DNA from: Nitrospirae bacterium RIFCSPLOWO2_02_FULL_62_14
Lineage (GTDB): Bacteria; Nitrospirota; Nitrospiria; Nitrospirales; Nitrospiraceae
Reading direction: 5' to 3'
Length of the DNA stretch: 33,449 nucleotides
NCBI GenBank assembly: GCA_001805245.1
Contig: MHEU01000030.1
Location: forward strand, 1-33,449
Shown: positions 24,727 to 31,712 of the stretch, in pieces
Layout of the letters: the number at the start of each line of letters is the position of its first letter
Position numbering within the stretch: position 1 is the first letter of the stretch
Notes under the pieces: generated by a model
Told to the model about the DNA's origin: nothing
What the model saw: only the letters and a program-made list of their open reading frames with translations
The model's database searches: none
Made by a program: the position numbers and the translations under genes

Positions 24727-25810
24727 ACGCCGCATCGCGGCGAGGCACCAGATGCACCGCCCCCGCCTTGATCGACGCAGTGAGCGGCATGCCGAGCGAC
24801 AGGTGCAAATCCTCGACAGCTGACCGGGTCACGATGGCTGAGAGCGGGAACCCGCAGTCCAAGCCGACTTTGACGAGCGCACCCATCGAGGATATGTCCA
24901 CCACACTCCCCCGCAACTGATTCCTTGCGCTCGTCGTTCCGGCGCTGCCATGTGCGAGCACCACATCCTCTGCGCGGATGCACACGAACACATCCGGTCC
25001 GACCTCATCTCCCGCCAAAGCATGAAGTATCACTCCGGCGACCTCGACCGTCGCAAGCCCCTCGACCGACTCACGCACCCGTCCCTGGAGCGCGGTCTCG
25101 ATTCCGACGATGCGCGCCACCTCCTCCCCATTCGGACGATTGAAGACTTCCTGCGGTGTGCCCACCTGCAGAACACGTCCCGCACCGATGACCGCCATCT
25201 GATCACCAAGCGCCAACGCCTCGCCCCAATCATGGGTCACGACGATCGACGGGATCGCGAGATGCTTCAAGAGATGCCGCAGCTCGCCTTGCAGCCGCAA
25301 CCGGGTCGGCGTATCCAGCGCCGACAATGGTTCATCGAGCAGCAACAACTGGGGATGCCGGGCAATCGCTCTGGCAAGCGCGACGCGCTGCTGCTGGCCA
25401 CCGGACAATTGGCTTGGCGTGAGCTGTTCCAACCCCTGCAGCTTCAGGAGTGTAAGACTCTCGGCAACACGTCGCTGTTTTTCATCGGCCGTTAACCCGC
25501 CAAGCCCAAATCCGATATTTCCGGCAACCGAATAGGTCGGGAACAGGGAGTAATCCTGGGACATATACCCGACTCCCCGCTCCTGCGGGGGAACGTCAAT
25601 CGCCTGCTCCGCATCAAACCACGTGCGGGAGATAAATCGAATGCGGCCCTCTTCAGGCCGCTCCAACCCGGCCAGGCACCGGAGGATCGTGGTCTTGCCG
25701 GACCCGGATGGTCCGAAAAGAATCAGGACGGTTGATGGCCCCAACGAGATCGCTAAGCGGGCTCGTAGAGTGAACCCACTTGGAAATGTTTTGGTAATAT
25801 CCACCGTCAT
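24716..25810 (-). CDS. modC: Molybdate ABC transporter ATP-binding protein ModC (364 aa)
   Basis: The ATPase of the molybdate importer. Walker A is GPSGSGKTT, the Q-loop is YMSQDYSLFPTYS, the signature is LSGGQQQRVALARA, Walker B is LLLLDEPLSALD and the switch is VTHDWGE. The C-terminal part (about 235-355) has the Mop/TOBE fold that binds oxyanion: SARNQLRGSVVDISSMGALV. The ATG at 25810 (MTVDITKTF) is preferred over upstream starts because it overlaps the modB stop as ATGA. Length agrees with the family (about 350-365 aa). The final residues (DAAFTA) are encoded within the 11 bases shared with the convergent barrel remnant. Confidence 0.92.
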   Translation of the reverse strand: MTVDITKTFPSGFTLRARLAISLGPSTVLILFGPSGSGKTTILRCLAGLERPEEGRIRFISRTWFDAEQAIDVPPQERGVGYMSQDYSLFPTYSVAGNIGFGLGGLTADEKQRRVAESLTLLKLQGLEQLTPSQLSGGQQQRVALARAIARHPQLLLLDEPLSALDTPTRLRLQGELRHLLKHLAIPSIVVTHDWGEALALGDQMAVIGAGRVLQVGTPQEVFNRPNGEEVARIVGIETALQGRVRESVEGLATVEVAGVILHALAGDEVGPDVFVCIRAEDVVLAHGSAGTTSARNQLRGSVVDISSMGALVKVGLDCGFPLSAIVTRSAVEDLHLSLGMPLTASIKAGAVHLVPRRDAAFTA

Positions 25811-26481
25811 TTCTGCGGCCATACCGCCCACACCTTTCGATTCATCGCGTACACGGACAATAAGATCAGATAAGACACGGCCAGCAGGAACAGGGCCGTC
25901 ATGGCTGCGCCCGCGTAGTTCAACGCCTGGACTTCATCATAAATATCGATGGACACCGTACGCGTCACGCCCTCGATGTTGCCGCCGACCATCAGGACAA
26001 CGCCAAACTCTCCGAGCGTGTGCGCAAAGCTCAGGACAAATCCCGTCACCACGCCCGCCACGGACATCGGAAGAATCAGCTTGAAGAACGTGCCGGCACG
26101 GGACACGCCGAGCGTCCAGGACGCCTCAATCAGACGTCGATCCACCTGATCGAACGCCGCGGCAAACGGCTGAACGGCAAACGGCAGGCTGTATAGCACG
26201 GAAGCAATCAGCAATCCTTCAAAGGTAAATGGGAGCGGATGGCCGACGAGGTCCGTATAGAGCCGCCCGAACGGACTGTGTGGTCCGATGGCAACCAGGA
26301 TATAAAACCCCATCACGGTTGGCGGGAGCACCAAAGGCAGCGCCACCACCGATTCGACCAGAAACTTCCAGCGCCACCGTGAAAAGCTCACCCAGTAGGC
26401 GATCGGCAGCCCGATGACGACCAGGAGCAGCGCCGTCAGCATCGCCAACTTCAGTGTGACTCCGATCGCAATCCAGTTCAT
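25807..26481 (-). CDS. modB: Molybdate ABC transporter permease ModB (224 aa)
   Basis: Inner-membrane permease with five or six hydrophobic helices. The ABC-permease EAA loop is EASWTLGVSRAGTFFKLILP (about 120-139), the site that contacts ModC. ESVVALPLVLPPTVMGFYIL is the ModB-typical helix. Family size is normal (about 225 aa). Both ends overlap their neighbours by 4 bases (ATGA): the modA stop at the start and modC at the end, so the three are translated together. Confidence 0.95.
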   Translation of the reverse strand: MNWIAIGVTLKLAMLTALLLVVIGLPIAYWVSFSRWRWKFLVESVVALPLVLPPTVMGFYILVAIGPHSPFGRLYTDLVGHPLPFTFEGLLIASVLYSLPFAVQPFAAAFDQVDRRLIEASWTLGVSRAGTFFKLILPMSVAGVVTGFVLSFAHTLGEFGVVLMVGGNIEGVTRTVSIDIYDEVQALNYAGAAMTALFLLAVSYLILLSVYAMNRKVWAVWPQK

Positions 26482-27254
26482 GGTTGAGCCGCATCCGGGA
26501 GAACAAATCCGTACCGGCGAAGGATTTCCCGGCCCTCACGTTGTTGAAGAAATGAGAGAAACGCCTGCGCACCCTCGCGATTCCGTCCGTTCTTCAACAC
26601 CACTGCTCCCTGTTCGATTGGCGGATAGGCTTCCTGCGGAATCTCCCAATACTGACCGGCCTGCTGCATCGCCGGGACCATGGCCAGCGACAGCGCGATC
26701 AACCCCGTGTCAGCTGCTCCGGACTCGACGAACTGAGCCGCCTGCGAAATGTTTTCACCCTGGACCAGCTTGCCCTTGACCGCTTCGTAGACGCCGGCAT
26801 GTCGCATGGCCTCCACAGCCGCCCGACCGTATGGCGCATGCTTCGGATTGGCAATGGCGATTTTTTTGACGGCGGGATCGAGCAGCGCCTGTAGACCCTG
26901 CCGCAGGGACGGCAACCCGGCCCGGTTCGGCACCCAGAGCACGAGCCGTCCGATGGCATATCGATACAGGGAGCCGGGCACCGCCTGACCGGACTCTTCC
27001 AGTTTTTGAGGATAGCGAACGTCTGCAGAAAAATACGCGTCGAACGGCGCCCCGTTCTGGATCTGCGAAAAGAGATTGCCCGATGAGCCCAGCGTGATCT
27101 TCGCGCGGGTTCCGGTCTGCCGCTCGAACTGGCTTGCAGCCTCTTTAAACGCAAAGCTCAAATCGGACGCAGCGGCCACCGTAATCTCCTCCGCCTGCGC
27201 AAATCCGCTCCCGCATGCGACCGCAAGCACTATGGCACAGCCGAACAACTTCAT
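26478..27254 (-). CDS. modA: Molybdate-binding periplasmic protein ModA (258 aa)
   Basis: Captures molybdate or tungstate in the periplasm for ModBC. A signal peptide of 21 residues ends FAQA-EE. The oxyanion-contacting segments are VAAASDLSFAF with Ser30, and LGSSGNLFSQI with Ser57 and Ser58. The hinge strand NPKHAPYGRAAVEAM and DTGLIALSLA follow. The closest general class is the ModA/WtpA type; sequence alone does not separate molybdate from tungstate. It starts 15 bases after the barrel gene stop. Confidence 0.93.
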   Translation of the reverse strand: MKLFGCAIVLAVACGSGFAQAEEITVAAASDLSFAFKEAASQFERQTGTRAKITLGSSGNLFSQIQNGAPFDAYFSADVRYPQKLEESGQAVPGSLYRYAIGRLVLWVPNRAGLPSLRQGLQALLDPAVKKIAIANPKHAPYGRAAVEAMRHAGVYEAVKGKLVQGENISQAAQFVESGAADTGLIALSLAMVPAMQQAGQYWEIPQEAYPPIEQGAVVLKNGRNREGAQAFLSFLQQREGREILRRYGFVLPDAAQP

Positions 27255-27269
27255 GATCGCGATGGACTC

Positions 27270-28319
27270 CTACGGCATCTGGGCTTTTTTCCCCTGGTTC
27301 CAAAACCACCGAAAGGCAAAGTTCGGATAGATCGCATCGGCGGTGTTCTGCCCGGCGACAGTGAAGAGCACGCCCGCGGCGGCCACCCACGAGTCTGAAA
27401 ATCGCCATTGGACGGCCGGTTCCATGCCAATGACCGTCGAACCACTGGGTGAACCGCGGTTGATCGAGTGCCCATCGGCTCTCCATGTTGCAGCGCTGAC
27501 AGTGGTCAGCTCGATGTTGTACGCGAACCCCTGTTTGTCATCCAGAAAATGCTCGAACGACAACCGGGTGTTGATGACATCACCGGTATAGGTCGTTTGA
27601 CCGGCATCGCTGCCGGAAGTGGCATAGGTATAAAACAGTCCGCCGCTGATCCGGAACGGCTGAAAATTTTTCCTGAACGTCATGCCTTCGGTCAAACTCA
27701 ATTCTCCGAATCGGGTCGCCGGCAAACGGCCGAGCGGGGCAAATCCGCCTGGCGGCCGCTCGGTGCCGGTCACCCACCGGCTGGTCGGCAGCACGAGTTG
27801 CTGATAGAGAGTGATGGACGGCCGGGCGCTGTCCGGATCCTGGACGATCGGTCGATATTTCATTTGGAGGGACACGTCGCCCATCCCGGTGTCCGTCGTC
27901 CAAGGGCCGCCCCTGCCCTTGTTGAATGAGTCCGAATCCTTGGTCCAAAAGGCCTGCCATGACGTCGCCACTCCCAGTTCCACGTGATTGGTGAGCCCAT
28001 AGGTCAGCACGACAAGGGGCGCCACCGAGTACGTATGGACAGGACCATCCTTTCTATTATTTGGAAGGGAGAGCGTGTTGCCATAACCTTTTTCACTGAC
28101 CTGGGAAAAGACAAACGGTCGAATGGACAACTGGCCCTTCGGATGAATGTCCACGGATTGGATCAACAGCGGGCCTTCTGACAAAGGATTCCAGCTCTTG
28201 CGGTACTTTCGAATTTCCTCATCCGTCGGCACCCATTCCCATGCTCTGGCAGTTGCAGCCGGAATGAGGCAGGCAGTGAGCAGCACCCCGATAATCAGCA
28301 CACCCGCGCGTCGGATCAC
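27270..28319 (-). CDS. Outer-membrane beta-barrel-like protein in the mod operon (349 aa)
   Basis: A signal peptide of about 26 residues (hydrophobic VLIIGVLLTAC, cleavage near ATARA-W) is followed by a conserved N-terminal block, WEWVPTDEEIRKYRKSWNP (27-45), and then alternating aromatic/polar strands typical of an outer-membrane barrel (SIRPFVFSQVS, VSLQMKYRPIV, FRISGGLFYTYAT). It resembles the MetA-pathway/DUF-type transporter barrels. LTAC (14-17) also fits a lipobox, so lipoprotein processing is possible. The ATG at 28319 overlaps the regulator stop by 4 bases (ATGA); modA is 15 bases downstream. Location suggests a channel or gate for molybdate/tungstate, which is inference. A remnant copy and a second full copy lie nearby. 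Confidence 0.75.
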   Translation of the reverse strand: MIRRAGVLIIGVLLTACLIPAATARAWEWVPTDEEIRKYRKSWNPLSEGPLLIQSVDIHPKGQLSIRPFVFSQVSEKGYGNTLSLPNNRKDGPVHTYSVAPLVVLTYGLTNHVELGVATSWQAFWTKDSDSFNKGRGGPWTTDTGMGDVSLQMKYRPIVQDPDSARPSITLYQQLVLPTSRWVTGTERPPGGFAPLGRLPATRFGELSLTEGMTFRKNFQPFRISGGLFYTYATSGSDAGQTTYTGDVINTRLSFEHFLDDKQGFAYNIELTTVSAATWRADGHSINRGSPSGSTVIGMEPAVQWRFSDSWVAAAGVLFTVAGQNTADAIYPNFAFRWFWNQGKKAQMP

Positions 28320-29491
28320 AGCGCTTGCAGCTTTCCGGTCTCGCGCGTGTCATACCCGCCCAGCGCGTCGATCTCGCTCCGGAACTGGTTGCTGACGATC
28401 GTGTCCAGCAGCATGGAAAGCCCGCGGTGCGATGAGAGATACGCCGTCGGCATCACCAGGTCGTACCGTTCCTCCTGAAGCGGAATGAACACAAGCCCCA
28501 GCAGCCTGGCGGCGGACCGCACGCCAATTCCCGCGTCGGCCCGGCCCTCGGCAATTGCCCGGGCGACTTCAAGGTGCGATCCTGCAAGCTGTTCATAGCC
28601 GTGAACCTGATTGGGACGTACGCCGGCAACAGCGAGTTGTCGATCCAGCAGCAACCGCGCGCCCGCGCCCGCCTCCCGATTGATCAACGCCACATTTTTC
28701 CTGGCCAGATCTTCGACGGCCCTGATCCCCTTCGGATTCCCCTGCCGGGCCATCAAGCCCTGCTCCCAGGTCGCGAACGTCACCACCGTGTATTCCCCCC
28801 GCGTCAAATGACGACGCAGATAGGGCAAATTGCTTTCGCCGGACCGTTCATCCACCACGTGGAGGCCGGCAACATGCACCTCCTGACGCCTGAGAGCTTC
28901 CACGGCGGCGGTGCTCCCCATCGTCCAGCCCACCACCGTTCCGCCATCGTGCCGGCGGCGCAAATGCTCGCCGGCCAGGTAGATAGCCGGATCGCAGCCG
29001 GCCACGACGACCTCTTCATCCACAGTTCGTCGGTCTCGAAGCAACTGCACCCGGACACGGTTAGTTCCTTTTACCGATTTGCGGGACGACGTGGCAGGAC
29101 CAAGAAGTAACCCGTCGGCTCCCACGGTAAAGTTCAGCACGTCGCCGAGCAGGGCCACCGGGTGAACGACCATCCGCCCCCCGACATTCGCCACCTTGAC
29201 GCGGATCCGGCCTGCACCGGATGGAACCGCACCGACGAGATCTCCTTCCACAACCGCTCCCGTGGACACAAGGCTGAACAACTCCTCCACGCGACATTCG
29301 AGCGCCCCGGCGAGACGCAACGCCACCGCCGTTGTCGGCAGGTACTGACCGGCCTCGATGGCATAGATCGCCTGCCGCGTGACGCCGGACCGCCGGGCCA
29401 ATTCTCCCTGCGACAGACCCTGTTGCCCTCGCACAGTCCTGAGACGGTTCTCGAAATGACTGATCGGTTCGGCTTGATGTTTGATCCCCAT
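28316..29491 (-). CDS. One-component molybdate-sensing regulator: XRE HTH plus PBP-like domain (391 aa)
   Basis: The N-terminus holds a Cro/XRE helix-turn-helix, LSQGELARRSGVTRQAIYAI (about 25-44), with the LECRVEELFSL tail. The C-terminal half is a periplasmic-binding-protein-like ligand domain (PBP_like family, related to ModA folds), with INREAGAGARLLLDRQL and GRADAGIGVRSAARLLGL. Regulators of this build are known to sit beside mod/tup transport genes and sense molybdate or tungstate. Here it leads the operon and its stop overlaps the barrel gene, so it probably controls its own operon. It has no Shine-Dalgarno site, and its predicted transcription start lies within a few bases of the ATG. 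Confidence 0.85.
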   Translation of the reverse strand: MGIKHQAEPISHFENRLRTVRGQQGLSQGELARRSGVTRQAIYAIEAGQYLPTTAVALRLAGALECRVEELFSLVSTGAVVEGDLVGAVPSGAGRIRVKVANVGGRMVVHPVALLGDVLNFTVGADGLLLGPATSSRKSVKGTNRVRVQLLRDRRTVDEEVVVAGCDPAIYLAGEHLRRRHDGGTVVGWTMGSTAAVEALRRQEVHVAGLHVVDERSGESNLPYLRRHLTRGEYTVVTFATWEQGLMARQGNPKGIRAVEDLARKNVALINREAGAGARLLLDRQLAVAGVRPNQVHGYEQLAGSHLEVARAIAEGRADAGIGVRSAARLLGLVFIPLQEERYDLVMPTAYLSSHRGLSMLLDTIVSNQFRSEIDALGGYDTRETGKLQAL

Positions 29492-29501
29492 GGCGAATTG
29501 G

Positions 29502-29546
29502 AGATATCAGAATACATTACATACTGTCAAGTATACAGACATTACA
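29502..29546 (-). promoter_or_regulatory. Promoter and likely operator of the mod operon
   Basis: On the minus strand TTGACA (29530 to 29525) is followed after 17 bases by ATATCT (29507 to 29502). Two identical TGTAATGT octamers, at 29546-29539 and 29521-29514, are 25 bases apart and flank the -35 box; the inner GTATAC...GTAT adds dyad symmetry. Binding of the regulator here would block RNA polymerase, consistent with autoregulation. Confidence 0.5.
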
Positions 29547-29686
29547 GGAGTCGCTCGGGTGGGCGGTCAGCCTCAACCGGATCGGTCCGACCCCTCGCGC
29601 CGGTTGCTTCCTGCAGGCGCAGGATCCTTTGGATTCAGGCGGCATCCCGCCGCTTCAGAGATGGGCGGCGTTCCAGACGGCGCGTC

Positions 29687-29715
29687 TTGACAATCCCTCG
29701 TGGGGGGCGTAGAGG
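29687..29715 (+). promoter_or_regulatory. Promoter candidate for the c-type heme protein gene
   Basis: TTGACA (29687-29692) and TAGAGG (29710-29715) are 17 bases apart. Transcription would start near 29722, leaving a 40-base leader that carries the GGAGG site before the ATG at 29761. Confidence 0.4.
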
Positions 29716-29760
29716 AGGCTGGTGTTCGGTCTGAGCAACCGCTCCTTACCCGGAGGCCAT

Positions 29761-30306
29761 ATGCATAGCCCTTCCTGCGGCGGACGAACCCTTGTCGCAG
29801 CACTCACCGTATGTGCGCTGTCCTGCCCGGTCGGCGTGGGCGCCGGCGTGTCGGAGGAACTGGCGGTACAGTCCATTCTCGAGGCGGTCAAAGCCTTCCG
29901 GATCGTGTATTCCAAGGGCGTCGTCGAACAGGTGCGGAAATCCGGCATCAAGCCGAGCGAAAACTGGAAGGCCGACGACCACGCGATCATGCTCAACGCC
30001 CAGTTCGTGAAGGCAGCCGGCGCCGAGATCAAGGAATTTGAACTGGGATTGATCGGGCTGACTCCGCTCTACAAATCCAACATGCCCAAGACCCAGGCGG
30101 AGACCGATGCTCTGAAGAAGATGGAAAACGACCCGGAGTTGAAAGTGCTGACGTTCGTGGACGGAAATCAGTTCAAAGGACTTGCGGCGGACTATGCGAT
30201 CGTCCAGGCCTGCGCGGACTGCCATAACACCCATCCGAACAGCACGAGGAAGAATTTCAGGCAGGGCGATCTGATGGGCGCGATCGTGGTGAGAATCAAA
30301 CGGTAG
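29761..30306 (+). CDS. Exported single-heme Tll0287/DUF3365-like protein (181 aa)
   Basis: The ATG at 29761 has GGAGG 4 bases upstream; a GTG at 29722 would put a 13-residue extension before the signal peptide and falls at the predicted transcription start, so it is not preferred. The signal peptide ends near VGVGAG. The C-terminal CADCHNTH supplies one covalent c-type heme site (Cys151, Cys154, His155), followed by RQGDLMGAIVVRI, both characteristic of the DUF3365/Tll0287 heme family, in which a haem sits in a PAS-like fold. The family is linked to redox or gas sensing, often as domains of kinases or cyclases, but here it stands alone. No partner cytochrome is next to it. Confidence 0.78.
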   Translation: MHSPSCGGRTLVAALTVCALSCPVGVGAGVSEELAVQSILEAVKAFRIVYSKGVVEQVRKSGIKPSENWKADDHAIMLNAQFVKAAGAEIKEFELGLIGLTPLYKSNMPKTQAETDALKKMENDPELKVLTFVDGNQFKGLAADYAIVQACADCHNTHPNSTRKNFRQGDLMGAIVVRIKR

Positions 30307-30308
30307 GT

Positions 30309-30345
30309 GCGACGCGTCGCGGAGGTGGGGGGGGCCTGAAATTTT
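30309..30345. terminator. Palindrome, G-tract and T-run between two convergent genes
   Basis: The 43-base gap between convergent stops holds a perfect 12-base palindrome GCGACGCGTCGC (30309-30320), an eight-G run near 30327-30334 and TTTTT near 30341-30345. The T-run is too far from the stem for a standard intrinsic terminator, so this is only a candidate. Confidence 0.25.
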
Positions 30346-30349
30346 TCCC

Positions 30350-31543
30350 TTAGTCCGATTCACTCTTTACAGTGAGTGAATTCTTGAACGTGCCATCCCC
30401 TAGCTGGCCGTCCTCGTTCTCTCCCCAACAGGTAATTGTTTTGGAATCCATCGCGCAGGTATGCTGCCCCCCAGCTGCTATCGCGATGCTTCGACCCGGC
30501 ACCATGACCACATCCACGGGAGCCTTCCGATCGATCCCCGTTCTGTCGCCCAACTGCCCGTCGTGGTTCCCCCCCCAGCATTTGACATCGCCGTTTGAAG
30601 TGAGCGCGCAGACATGCCGCCACCCCGCCGAGATCGCTTTCACCCCGCTCGTCAGCTCGACGACCTCCGTCGGCGTATTGGCATCGTTTCGTGTGCCGAG
30701 GCCCAACTGCCCGTCGTGGTTCCCCCCCCAGCATTTGACCCCGCCGGCCGTGGTCAGGGCACAGGTATGCCGCCATCGCGCCGAAATCGCCGTCACCCCG
30801 CTCGAGAGCCCGGCGACGTCCACCGGTGTCTGCCGGTCGGTCTCCGTGCCGTCCCCCAACTGGCCGTCGTGATTGTTCCCCCAGCATTTGACCCCGCCGG
30901 CCGTGGTCAGGGCACAGGTATGCCGCCATCCCGCCGAGATCGCTGTCACCCCGCTCGTCAATCCAACAACATCCAGGGGGGTGACTCGATCGACTTTCGT
31001 TCCATCCCCCAACTCGCCGTCGTGATTGTTGCCCCAGCATTTGACTCCCCCGCTAGTGGTCAGCGCGCAGGTATGCCGCTCTCCCGTCGCGAGTGCCGTG
31101 ATGGCGCTCATCAACCCGAGAACATCCTCCGGTTTCTTCCGGTCCACCCTTGTTCCATCGCCCAGTTGCCCGTCATGATTGTTGCCCCAGCAGACGACCC
31201 GGTCGGCGGTGGTGACAGCGCACGTATGCCGCCACCCCGCCGAGATCGCTTTCACCCCGCTCGTCAGCCCGACGACATTCACCGGAGTGCCATGGTCGGC
31301 GTGTGTCCCGTCTCCCAACTGACCATCGTGATTGTTGCCCCAGCATTTGACGCCGGCGGCGGCGGTCAGCACGCAGGAATGTCGCTCACCGACCTTGATG
31401 TCGACCAACTGAACTGGGGAGGACGGCGCTTCGCCCATCGAGGCGCAGGAAACCATGCTGTAAAGGACGACTGCCGCTGCGCCACTCGTCACTCTCCACC
31501 CCTGACGCAACGCCAGAGGGTGCAACAGAGCCATGTCTGTCAT
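30350..31543 (-). CDS. RCC1-like seven-repeat lipoprotein (397 aa)
   Basis: A signal sequence with a possible lipobox (SMVSC) at about 29-33 leads into seven RCC1-type repeats of 51 residues, each reading like GWRHTCALTTAGGVKCWG followed by NNHDGQLGDGT and a TPVDV segment. Seven repeats are expected to close a seven-bladed propeller, as in eukaryotic RCC1. Each blade keeps one Cys pair (HTC and KCWG). The start ATG at 31543 has an excellent AAAGGAGG site. Substrate or partner unknown; surface or periplasmic binding is likely. It is divergent from the barrel-P-II-RND operon and convergent with the c-heme gene. Confidence 0.88.
   Translation of the reverse strand: MTDMALLHPLALRQGWRVTSGAAAVVLYSMVSCASMGEAPSSPVQLVDIKVGERHSCVLTAAAGVKCWGNNHDGQLGDGTHADHGTPVNVVGLTSGVKAISAGWRHTCAVTTADRVVCWGNNHDGQLGDGTRVDRKKPEDVLGLMSAITALATGERHTCALTTSGGVKCWGNNHDGELGDGTKVDRVTPLDVVGLTSGVTAISAGWRHTCALTTAGGVKCWGNNHDGQLGDGTETDRQTPVDVAGLSSGVTAISARWRHTCALTTAGGVKCWGGNHDGQLGLGTRNDANTPTEVVELTSGVKAISAGWRHVCALTSNGDVKCWGGNHDGQLGDRTGIDRKAPVDVVMVPGRSIAIAAGGQHTCAMDSKTITCWGENEDGQLGDGTFKNSLTVKSESD
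30420..31400. repeat. 153-bp tandem repeat array inside the RCC1-like gene
   Basis: The motif CAGCATTTGAC recurs at a strict 153-base interval (about 30576, 30729, 30882, 31035, 31341), with a diverged copy at 31188. Neighbouring units share runs of more than 40 identical bases, for example around 30735-30778 and 30888-30931, so the copies arose by recent duplication or conversion. Confidence 0.85.
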
Positions 31544-31615
31544 CGCCTGCCTCCTTTTACAACTACACCTGAATACGCAGTATCGATTACGCCCGATTCA
31601 CGCCCTCGCCGGCCC

Positions 31616-31645
31616 ATGATAGGATATATATATAATACGCTTCAA
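31616..31645 (-). promoter_or_regulatory. Promoter for the RCC1-like gene (overlaps a plus-strand TATAAT)
   Basis: On the minus strand TTGAAG (31645 to 31640) and TATCAT (31621 to 31616) are 18 bases apart. Between them lies an alternating TA tract with TATAAT on the plus strand (31631-31636), usable as a -10 for the barrel gene. No good plus-strand -35 was found. The two divergent units may compete for polymerase. Confidence 0.4.
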
Positions 31646-31650
31646 TCGGA

Positions 31651-31680
31651 ATGATCTGTTGGTTTATAAGAACAGATCGT
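31651..31680 (+). promoter_or_regulatory. Perfect hairpin in the leader of the barrel-P-II-RND operon
   Basis: GATCTGTT (31653-31660) and AACAGATC (31671-31678) are perfect complements around a 10-base loop; one G-T and one A-T pair extend the stem to ten. It lies 35 bases before the start at 31713 and downstream of the likely -10. It could be an operator or an RNA element. Confidence 0.45.
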
Positions 31681-31712
31681 GTAAGAGATAATAATTTGGA
31701 GGGTCGCCCGCC

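Noticed and set aside
30420-31400. Regular repeats considered as a CRISPR array
   Set aside because: Period is 153 bases, repeats are in frame and encode RCC1 blades; there are no short repeats with unique spacers.
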